Shown: positions 1-8,400 of the stretch, in pieces
Numbering within the stretch: the first letter of the stretch is position 1
How the letters are laid out: each line of letters opens with the position of its first letter
NCBI GenBank assembly: GCA_900642245.1
Contig: CAAAJI010000177.1
Coordinates: 115,016-129,663 of the forward strand
Direction: 5' to 3'
DNA length: 14,648 bases
From: Fragilaria radians
Lineage: Eukaryota; Bacillariophyta; Fragilariophyceae; Fragilariales; Fragilariaceae
Position numbers and translations under genes: made by a program
Notes under the pieces: generated by a model
The model's database searches: none
What the model was told of the DNA's origin: nothing
Seen by the model: only the letters and a program-made list of their open reading frames with translations

Positions 1-519
1 CCGTATCCTAAACTTGAGAGCCAACTGATTTCTACAAAAATATCACCCTCGACTCGAGGAGACCAAGTATCATATTTAGCAGAAATTTTGGATTCCATAT
101 CGAACGATGAATGTGAATCCGATGATAGTAGCCAACGGGAAAGGTATAATTCCAAATTAGAATCAATTCCGGCTCTGCCATCCTGCTTGGATTCAAAGTC
201 CATATGGGATGATGAAATTCGGGAAGTTGATGATCAGAAGGAACGTCTAAAGGCTGAACGAAAAGCTCTGAAGAAATCACGTAAGGTCGAACGACGTGCT
301 CAAAAATCGGATCCGACAGCAGGACAAAAATCTTGTGATGTTTGTTTAAAGTCGGTTGACTTATTGGTACGATGTACAATCGACGAAACACAAAGTTGGA
401 ATATGGTTTGTGGTAAATGCTGGAAGGTTGTTAGTGGTGGTGTCGTCGATGGTGATGCTCAGCATCCCTTTTATCGATACGGGGGATTGTGGAAAAATCG
501 ACGGGCAGTAGCAAAATAA
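1..519 (+). CDS. Four-cysteine (probable zinc-binding) conserved protein, 3' part
   Basis: The frame is open from base 1 to the TAA at 517-519 (172 codons), so the start and any earlier exons lie outside the window. The visible protein begins with a Ser/Asp/Glu-rich stretch. A strongly charged helix-like segment follows (about residues 68-103, many Glu, Lys and Arg). A compact C-terminal module has CxxC (codons at 334-345), a single Cys (373-375), a second CxxC (409-420), then SGGV, DGD, HP and YRYGGLWKNR. Two CxxC pairs about 22 residues apart suggest a zinc ribbon or knuckle. I recall similar tails in diatom and other algal proteins of unknown function, but cannot name a family. An in-frame TTG at 88 is not a credible start, because the frame continues upstream with protein-like composition. 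AATAAA at 515-520 overlaps the stop codon and may be coincidental. Confidence 0.75.
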   Translation, partial: PYPKLESQLISTKISPSTRGDQVSYLAEILDSISNDECESDDSSQRERYNSKLESIPALPSCLDSKSIWDDEIREVDDQKERLKAERKALKKSRKVERRAQKSDPTAGQKSCDVCLKSVDLLVRCTIDETQSWNMVCGKCWKVVSGGVVDGDAQHPFYRYGGLWKNRRAVAK

Positions 520-1711
520 AGACAAATATCCAACATCGTCACATCTTGAGTAATTAAGGTAATTTTAACTTCGAGGAAGTAACCCTTTTAGGAGTGAAAG
601 AGTATCATCTTTCCGTTCAAATGAGCTTGTTAAGAAAGCTCTCAAACTATATTGCTGATACATATCAAGCAAGATGTGAGATTCGTGGGCAAAATGCATC
701 CCTTAGCGTTGCTAGCATTGCAGTCGTATATTCCTATTGCCACCAAGGCAATAACTAGCATCAAAGATTGTAATCTATGATATAGCATCCTCTTCTACTG
801 TGTTTTGATGAATTTTTTCTTGAAAGTTGACATGTTGATGAAGACTTTCTCTTCATATAGAATAAGATATGTATGAATTTCTAAGGCAATATGTTGAATC
901 AACTATCATCAGAATGCGAAATGTTGTGGAAATGTCTTTAACTGTGTGTGAAGTAATTTCTGGGAGGCATTGCAGTAAAAAGAAAGAAGTATTGAATGGA
1001 AAGCCAAAATTTGGAATGTCATTGATCTAAGAGTCAAAATCTGATCATGCCATCATAGGTATCTAGGAAAACCAGAATACTGTCCATTTGCCGTGTCATA
1101 TCTAAATGAGCTGTATGTACGTTGCGTAATCCTAATAAAAGAGTATAAAACTCTCTACAAAGAGCTTGCAAAGATATCCTAACTCTTTGAAAATATTGGC
1201 AGGGAAGGAGAAGATACCCAATCGATCATGAAAAATCAAATGAATGATAATGGCAACACTAAATTTTGTATCAACTTTGTTTGTTAACCATGCTAAGGCT
1301 TGCACTTCAAGAACTATGTTTAACGGGGGGAAATGGGAAGAATAAAAATGGGTTTAATGATTGTCGGAATCCCAGTTTACTAACGCTTGAAAGCACTATT
1401 GTATGCCATGCTACAACTGCGTTGAAAGAATCATAAGGCACCGAGCCTCGCGGTTTTAAAGTATTGAATACTGCTTCCGTTCAAGCAATATGTAGCACTA
1501 TCCCTGATTTTTTGTAATATAAAAATAATTCTCATGAGTACTGGAACCTATGCATATGGTGCATCATCCGTATAATCAACCCAAGTTACATGCAGAGAAA
1601 ACAGCGTAAGATTAAAGTCCAATCTAAGTTGTGACCGCCTTTTTTATACTGTGCTATATCGACAGTAGATACATTTCCAAATTCTTATTCCAGAAAAAAA
1701 CCAAATTCATC
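520..1711. other. Intergenic region, no convincing gene
   Basis: About 1.2 kb lies between the end of the zinc-module gene and the cyclophilin start on the same strand. All frames are broken by frequent stops. The longest item I looked at is a 45-codon ATG frame at 621-758 with no recognisable motif. The region is AT-rich and must hold the 3' UTR of the left gene and the promoter and 5' UTR of the cyclophilin gene. A TATAAA-like string at 1143-1148 is more than 500 bases from the start codon, so I do not call it a promoter. I saw no tRNA, rRNA or clear repeat. Confidence 0.6.
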
Positions 1712-2655
1712 ATGGATAGTGATGTGACAAATGATAATTGGGATGGTCCTGTATTACACGAACGCCATACGGGGTCTCATCGTAATAGAATGATCTTACT
1801 ATGGAGTTTACTATCTGTGTTTGCCATTGGTTTATTAGTCATCTTTGGAAGCTTGGCCTACAAACGACAACCCATTTCGTCGACGCCATCACGACTGTTT
1901 GAAGTGAAGTTAGGAAACCTTCATGGGAATCCATCCGAAATTGGATCATTTAAGTTACGAACTCATCCAGAATGGGCACCCATAGGAGTGGATCGCTTTC
2001 ATGTAAGTAGTTTGGATTATCTCAATAGTTAAGATTGCACCAAGTAGGTGAGAATAACTGTATCAACTCAGACGCTTGCAATATGACAATCAGGATCTTG
2101 TAATATCTGATTTCTTTAATGATTGTCGATTTTTTCGGGTCATACCTGGATTCGTAGCACAATTTGGTATCAATGTAAGTCATCTAATTTGCATCGGTTA
2201 CCATATTTATCCCCTCCAACCTAATTGAAAAAATTCAACACGACACATAGGGTGACCCATCCACAGAAGAAGAATGGAGGACAAATCCTTTGAAAGACGA
2301 TCCTGTTGTCGGTACCAATCGGAGGGGTACACTCTCCTTTGCTACGGCTGGAAACAACACACGGACAACACAATTATTTATTAATTTGGATGACAATATT
2401 GATTTGGATACACAAGGCTTTGCTCCCATTGGAGAGATTATTTCGTAAGTCTGAAACAGGATAAAATATGCTCAGTCCTACAATCGCTAATTACGCACTC
2501 TACTCTTCAGCGGGATGGATGTGGTAGAAACTATAAATTCCAAATGGCGCCAAGTCCCAGATCAGAAAAGAATAATTAAGGATGGAAACAAATATCTGAT
2601 TGATAATTTTCCCGATCTGACCTATATTATCTCGGTAACTCCCATCTTACAATAA
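1712..2655 (+). CDS. Membrane-anchored cyclophilin-type peptidyl-prolyl cis-trans isomerase
   Basis: Four exons, 1712-2002, 2094-2174, 2251-2444 and 2511-2655, join to 236 codons plus TAA. The ATG at 1712 is the first in its open frame. Residues 1-26 are hydrophilic, 27-50 form one hydrophobic segment followed by Lys-Arg, and the cyclophilin domain runs from about 62 to the end. This is a type II signal-anchor layout, probably with the enzyme on the lumenal side of an endomembrane. Compared with human cyclophilin A, Arg55 (R112), Phe60 (F117), Gln63 (Q120), Ala101 (A155) and Phe113 (F167) are kept. Met61 is Val, Trp121 aligns with Asp175, and His126 lies in a GFAPIGE segment seen in many divergent cyclophilins. 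Prolyl isomerase activity is plausible. Cyclosporin binding is probably weak because Trp121 is missing. The gene converges on the S1-domain gene with 156 bases between stops. Confidence 0.9.
2003..2093 (+). other. Intron 1 of the cyclophilin gene
   Basis: The donor GTAAGT at 2003 follows the codons for DRFH in phase 0, and the acceptor CAG ends at 2093. Joining there gives an unbroken cyclophilin core (DRFH, then DLVISDFFNDCRFFR). A nearer AG at 2070-2071 would also fit a short intron but leads to TGA within five codons, so I chose the later site. Confidence 0.8.
2175..2250 (+). other. Intron 2 of the cyclophilin gene
   Basis: GTAAGT donor at 2175 and ATAG acceptor ending at 2250, phase 0, 76 bases. 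The join reconstitutes the conserved QFGIN-GDP motif of cyclophilins. Confidence 0.9.
2445..2510 (+). other. Intron 3 of the cyclophilin gene
   Basis: GTAAGT donor at 2445 and TTCAG acceptor ending at 2510, 66 bases. It splits a serine codon (TC/C), and the join restores the IGEIISGMDVVE stretch typical of the family. Confidence 0.9.
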
Positions 2656-2811
2656 TATGCTGGGAGTTTCGTCGCATGTGAATTTTTAAAGAGGGATGAC
2701 TCAAGAAGTTTGAAATACCTTGAAAATCCTAATAGTCGGACACACGCTTTTTTTCCAAACAAAACGACATGCCTCATTCGAAAACAATGGAGTATTTCAA
2801 TACTGCAACCA

Positions 2812-3978
2812 TTAGTAATACATACCAATCCCAAGTGCATCTTCAATGCTTCTATCTTCATCGTCATCCTCGTAGTCATCATCTTCGTCGTTACTTTCCT
2901 CATCAGCAGTTGCATCTGCATACGAAGCGTCTACTTCCTTTGTTGATTGTATTGACGATGAAATACTTCCGACGGACTCTGCCAATGGAGGCTGATTTGA
3001 TGATTCCTTATACATTTCATCTTTATAATAGTTTGATTGTGGCGTCATTTTCTCCTGTTTTGACGCTCGTTCCTTCTCCTCCTCTCGTTTGACATCCTCA
3101 GGAAAGTCCAATAACAATCGTTTGCGCTCGTTACTTTTAACGACGACTCGAATTTTTGCTCCAAGTTCCAAACCAACTTCCTCGAGTCCCTTAGACTTGT
3201 CGATATACTGATCCAGTAGATTAGCGACCGTTTGAATGTGCAACAGTCCATGACGATTCGCACCCACATCGACCAGGACACCATAATCCTCCACACGTAC
3301 GACATGACCAATCAATTCTTGTTGCAACTGTAATGTACTAACAGATACGAGTGATTGGCGACGTTTCAACTCTTCTTGAAGTATTTCGTCTTCATATTCC
3401 TTGATGGTAACTTCGAATTGTCCATTGGAGGGGAAAATTCGACTTACCCATACATCGACACCACCCACACCTCCTTTGACTTGTGACTTGGACCGTAGTC
3501 GAGAAACTTGTTTTCGTACTACAGAATCCTTCTTATGCTTCCGTATCCGACAAAGGCCTGTCACAATACGCCAACCACTCGTCCCTTCCGCTTGTGAATT
3601 CCGGGTGCATACACCACAATCGAACCATACCTTTGGACCTGTCTTGGCCGATAGTAAATCTTGTACTAGAATGCCCCTTAACTTTTGACCAACTGTTAAC
3701 TCTGAAAACGAACGTCGTGGTTCCCATTTTCCAGTCTCTGGAGAACGCCAATAACAAGCCTCCTTTTGAGTCTCAGTTGACGTCAACGATGACAACAAGA
3801 CAACGGATGTCACGTCTCTTTGGTCACTAAATATTCTGACTATAGGATGCGTCGATTCTAATGGATCTAATAATGGATTCTTCCGTGTAAGATGATGCAG
3901 CTTATGAAGGTACAGAAATGGATGAACCAATATAAAATTCAAAATCCAAATCGTCAAGATACACGTCTTTCTCGTCAT
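2812..3978 (-). CDS. S1-domain RNA-binding protein with N-terminal signal sequence and acidic tail
   Basis: A single exon of 388 codons. The ATG at 3978 is fixed by an in-frame TGA six bases upstream. Residues 6-24 are hydrophobic after a short basic start, which fits a signal peptide. In a diatom this could lead to the plastid, but I see only a weak match to the usual ASAFAP-type cleavage motif (a Phe at 21). Residues 221-292 are a clear S1 (OB-fold) domain, with the VVRVEDYGVLVDVGANRHG core and an HGLLHI motif. Residues 94-195 look like another S1 fold split by a basic insert: strand-like segments at 95-125 and 172-192 flank an Arg/Lys-rich stretch at 143-168. The tail (355-380) is mostly Asp/Glu. 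S1 domains bind single-stranded RNA, so a role in organellar translation or RNA metabolism is likely but unproven. It is transcribed toward the cyclophilin gene. Confidence 0.82.
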   Translation of the reverse strand: MTRKTCILTIWILNFILVHPFLYLHKLHHLTRKNPLLDPLESTHPIVRIFSDQRDVTSVVLLSSLTSTETQKEACYWRSPETGKWEPRRSFSELTVGQKLRGILVQDLLSAKTGPKVWFDCGVCTRNSQAEGTSGWRIVTGLCRIRKHKKDSVVRKQVSRLRSKSQVKGGVGGVDVWVSRIFPSNGQFEVTIKEYEDEILQEELKRRQSLVSVSTLQLQQELIGHVVRVEDYGVLVDVGANRHGLLHIQTVANLLDQYIDKSKGLEEVGLELGAKIRVVVKSNERKRLLLDFPEDVKREEEKERASKQEKMTPQSNYYKDEMYKESSNQPPLAESVGSISSSIQSTKEVDASYADATADEESNDEDDDYEDDDEDRSIEDALGIGMYY

Positions 3979-4131
3979 GGCTCAAACTGTTACAAATACT
4001 ACTGGCCGGAAAACATACCGAATTACTGTCAAAATGTTGTAAAAGATAATCAAAAATAATAGCTACTACATGACAAAGAATTAGTAATCGTTTTGATGAA
4101 GATGACAGGGATATTTGACGGATGCATATGA

Positions 4132-4281
4132 AGGGACACCATTAAGCTGATAGATAGTACGGGAGAAGATACATCTGAATCAGATTTGAGTATTGAAGAA
4201 GATTTGTGGAGGCTATGTCAATTTATTCGAAAGGCATTTGATCAGTACTACTACTATATGTCTATATATATATCCATTTGA
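4132..4281 (+). other. Possible coding relic (49-codon open frame without start)
   Basis: Between the TGA ending at 4131 and the TGA at 4279-4281 there is an open frame whose first 37 residues look protein-like. It is Asp/Glu/Ser-rich and followed by an amphipathic stretch (EEDLWRLCQFIRKAFDQ). It has no upstream ATG and then runs into TA-rich repeats. It could be a decayed exon, an unrecognised exon of another transcript, or chance. No family is recognised. Confidence 0.2.
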
Positions 4282-5255
4282 AAAGCATGTATTTCTTTGC
4301 AGAAGAATTTGTTTCTCTTTTTGTATGCTTTTATTATTGCAGTAGAGAGAAATGACTTGAACTCTATAGAAATAATCAGGAATGTATGCGTTCTTGACTT
4401 GGAAACGTAATGATTCTGTATACGGCAAAGGAACGTTTCAGAAGGTTACTATGATGAGAAATTGATTTTAAGCAAAAATGCTTTGATATGAACGAAATAT
4501 GAAGGAAAAGCTTCATTATTCTCAATTTAGTCAGTCTAGGTGGAGATGACTGTAAAGTCAGAAAAAGAATAATGATTTTTGAGATTGTTATTTTATTTGT
4601 TTACTTCTAGTATGCGTTGATTGGGTCATACAATTTGTCCTTTCTCAACCTTGACCAACACATTGCTTACACTCATCTTCTTTCTATATTTATTTCCACA
4701 TTTCCACCATATCCTCAAAGTTTTCGAAAACCTTGCACTATCGAAATTTGAGCCTAAAGAAAGATTGATTGTGCCGAAGTCTTATAAGTTATCCTTGATT
4801 TTCATCGTTTCTTGAAACAGCATCCATTCCTCTAGAAATCATCATTTTTTCTCTGTTCAGTGTGCTTTCCATGTAATGGAATTCAAGGAGAAACAACATA
4901 ATAATTTTTGCGAATATGCTTGAGTGCAATGCTGTTGGGGATGCATATTCTGTCTACATCCTATCGTATTGCTAGCGCAACATGAGTAAGAATGTGGATT
5001 CAATTTTCTATTGCGTCCGAACTAGGCCCTGAAACTATATTTTGCCATCCTGTCTGTTCATAATGATCCTATTGGCATTAGAAACTTCCTACACCATTGC
5101 AATTCAAAAGTTAAGTCTGAACTCTAATTGCTTAAATGGCTTACTGAGATTACAATTCACCATGAAATGTTATGATGCAATATTCCTGTCACCAAGACTA
5201 ATGTTTTGAATTGACAAAAGATCCAAGTTCAAAATGCAGAACAGCCCATCAAAAG

Positions 5256-5317
5256 CTCCCCAATACTTCAAAAGTAATCTCCCCTACTTCAAAAGTACTC
5301 TCCCCTACTTCAAAAGT
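5256..5317. repeat. Three tandem copies of a CTCCCC + palindrome motif
   Basis: Direct copies start at 5256, 5279 and 5300 (spacing 23 and 21 bases). Each has CTCCCC followed by TACTTCAAAAGT; copy 1 has two extra bases before TACTT. The core TACTT-CAA-AAGTA is an inverted repeat with a 3-base centre in copies 1 and 2; copy 3 ends AAGTT. Copies 2 and 3 are identical over 18 bases. The array lies about 110-170 bases beyond the stop codon of the giant minus-strand gene, so it may sit in its 3' UTR or terminator region. It could be a protein-binding site, an RNA hairpin array or a simple tandem duplication. Confidence 0.75.
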
Positions 5318-5429
5318 TGCATTAGCTTATGCTCGGCACATCATATCCTTACATATACTCCCCCTTAAAGGATAATACGTAGCAAGTAATGGATAATTCT
5401 ACATCACATTTTATTATCCCTACCCTGTG

Positions 5430-8400
5430 CTATCCATGATATCCAGTACCTGAGCAAAATTTATGTAAGGAAACAGGAGATATCTTGGAAAGTAGCCATT
5501 CAGAGCTGAAGTGTGTGGGCATGGCGTTTGTGTTTTGAATTCTTCCGCCATGGTATAGAGCAATGTAATACTGTTTTACCGCATCCATAAGGTTTTCGTC
5601 ATGGTTCCAAGGCTCAGCCTTTAAAATATGATCCACAACATCTACATGACTGTTGAATTCAAGCGGGCTATTGCTGTAATTGATTGACTCTTCCTCCAAA
5701 GTAGTAGTCATTTTCTCGTTTACATTATCCTGAATACTCTTGTGCACAAAAATACCAGGTGTGGAAAACTTGGTTGCAGTTTGCAATCGTTTCCAAAGTC
5801 GATTAAAATATGAAGCTTGCGCACCATACTTTAGGCGTTTGCGAGTTTCTGAATGCTGTGCTTTGAAAGCTTTAAGCTTTTCCAACTCACTAGGAGGAAA
5901 TTTGGAGCACTTTAGTAAGTGACTATAAATTATGCCTCCTGCGGTACCAAGACCTTCTGATGTGCTAAAAAAGTATTTCCCTTCCCTCACTCCCCAACAA
6001 TGAATACAAACTATTCCTGGATGTCCAATTGACATTTGCTTTCTACCTTTTTTCCCAAAATCTGACGCAGTTGCACGACACGGGGTCATTTGCTTTAAAG
6101 CCATGGATGTGAATTCAGTTAAGTCTTCTTCATCTCCAGGTTGAAGAAGGGAAAAGAAAGAAGTTTCATCTTCTTCTTTTGGCCCATTTTCAATCCTTGA
6201 TTTCGCATTATCGTCTGAATGGAATTTCGTTGATAAGAAATCATCAATGACTTGATCACTTTCGCCATAGTCTTCAAATGAAGGCTTAATTTCCGGATCC
6301 AAGCAGTCTTCAAAATGATTTATCACATATTTTACTATTTCTTTTACAAACGAAGAGGTATCTTCAATTTGACGCGATGTCAAATCGCACTGCTGTAGAA
6401 CATTGGGAATTAAAATCAGAATTGGTATCAGACGGTCACACCCAAAATATTGGCATGCTCTTTGGCTCTCGTAGGAAAATTGAATCTCTGGATTTAAGAT
6501 AGGAAAAAGATCATCAACACACGTAAGAATACCATTCAATATGCTTGTGAGACGATCTTGATTCAATGCATCATCAGGTTCACAGATCTTTCTGATTACT
6601 TGCTTTCCAAAGCCTTGTATGACGTCACTTATTGTTATCGCGCTTTTCTTGGCGAGAAAATCGGTGCCGAAAGCTTGAATCATAATTCGCTTTGCAAGCT
6701 TTGGAACTTTGCCGAAACGAACGTCATCCAGCTTCTTGTCTAATCGCAACCTTTGCTTATCCCTCTCTTCTCTCCTCCAGTACAATTGGTCAGTTTTCCT
6801 GAATGTACGATAAGGCTGATTGGTCGAAAAATAGGAAACCTCATTCCGCTCATTGCCAGCTTCAATTTTCCAATCATAATGAGACTTCAGAATAGGCCAA
6901 ACGAGGCCTAAAAACAGAGGGAGAGAATCTGGCTTAGGCGGAATAGAAGTGTGTTTGCTAAATCGTGCTCGATCAAGGAATCGAGAGTCTAGAGTCCAAT
7001 CAGGAAGGAGAAGATTCTTTATCATTTTCAAGTCATTTGAAGAAATCATTTTTTCAACATTAGTGACGAGGACTTCATAAGAATAAAAAGCATCTTGGGC
7101 CTGATAACATGATTTGTGGATCCACAAAGTGACAAAGTGTACAACGCGTAATATTTGATGGTGAAAATACCAATGCTTATTCAATTGTGCATCACCACTT
7201 TTGACATCTTCCAATGGTTGAAAGATTGGAGTGAGCCAATCAGATCCAGATGCGACGACTTCTTCAGTCTCATTTTCAACATTTTTTCTTTTTAAGACTA
7301 AATCTTCAAGACTAATTCTCCCGTTTAAAAGATTATTTGCGGCTTCCACCGCAATTTCAAAGAGCTCTTTTAGAAGGAAGCTATGAAAAGTGCTGCAGGA
7401 AGAAGAGTGCTGTAATAATAGAAATTCAATTGCTACACCTTGACATTTACTTCGTAATGCAAATGCAAATATGCAAAACGCAGAGGAATCCGTTAAAGAT
7501 AGCCAACCGTTGTCGACTTCAAAACTTGATTCCAATTCGTCACTTATTTCTTGAAACAAAACTTTATAGTCTGGTAATTCAGTTGCTGTTTCTGATGCTC
7601 GAATGTCCTTAAAGTCGGAGGTTGTCATTGTTAACGAGACAGCAATTTCTGCTAATTCACCGTTATGGATAGAAAAAACATCGGCTGAATTAAGGTTCGA
7701 CTGTTCAATAATTGCTAAATGTTCAAGAATACACGAGGCTATCCAATGTATCCTCCTCTGAACTACTTTTGAATTTTCTAAAATCAATGAATCACGCTTC
7801 TCTGAAATCCATTGTAAAATTTCTCCCACCTGAGTCTTTGTAAGGGCTCCTATTTTGTTGCAAATTATTGTCCTAAGAGTAGACAAAGTCGCATTTCCAC
7901 TGCAGCTTTGTACATGATTGGAATCCTCCTTTACAAGAATTAGCTCGACGGTTTGTCCAACTTGCAACGGTCCTTGGTGATAGAACATTGGCCGAGCCGA
8001 ATACAATAGGTAAGGCACCTGAACGACGTTTCCAGAAGAAATGCTCTCAGATTTTACACTATCATACTTTGGCTCGATTATTTCTAGATTTGAAGGAACT
8101 TGCCTTCCTTCAAGGAAATGCAGAATCTCCATTTGGAGTTTTTCAAGGTGCCCAGTTTCTTGTGGTATCGCTGCATATCTCCCTAGATCAATGACCCCAC
8201 AACCTTCGTAATCAGAAGAAAATGGAGCAGACAGCAACGGTTCATTTTGAAAGGTAAGATTAGAGATGTCAACAAGAATAGGAATGCGATCTTGTTCGAA
8301 ATCTACCCTTGGAGCCGGAAGCTTTAGGACATTTCGTTGTCCGAGGTAAGTTAAGTGAGTCATGCCTTTTCCCTCAAAAAGTTTAGAGGAACGAATGGAG

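Larger units (their letters stand above)
3979..5429. other. Intergenic region between two minus-strand genes
   Basis: This 1.45 kb stretch lies upstream of the S1 gene and downstream of the giant repeat/zinc-finger gene. Frames are short and low in complexity; the 64- to 71-codon frames at 4213-4428 (-) and 4621-4815 (+) have no family features and an AT-driven composition. It holds a TA-rich microsatellite (about 4256-4273), a possible coding relic at 4132-4281, and three copies of a palindromic motif at 5256-5317. A purine run (AAGGGGGAG on the minus strand, about 5360) recalls a retroelement polypurine tract, but no LTR or polymerase is visible. Confidence 0.6.

Noticed and set aside
32..391. 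119-codon minus-strand frame opposite the first gene
   Set aside because: It is the antisense shadow of the zinc-module gene, with no family features and no support beyond openness.
621..758. 45-codon ATG frame in the first intergenic region
   Set aside because: Short, no motif, no similar sequence recognised, flanked by stops; expected by chance.
1143..1148. TATAAA-like string upstream of the cyclophilin gene
   Set aside because: More than 500 bases from the start codon in AT-rich DNA, with no mapped transcript start.
2622..2946. Frames on both strands over the 3' end of the S1 gene
   Set aside because: Their composition reflects the GA-rich codons of the acidic tail of the S1 protein; they are shadow frames.
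4213..4428. 71-codon minus-strand frame
   Set aside because: AT-driven composition, overlaps a TA-rich microsatellite, no recognisable domain.
4621..4815. 64-codon plus-strand frame with hydrophobic residues
   Set aside because: Hydrophobicity follows from a pyrimidine-rich stretch; it lacks an ATG start and any family match.
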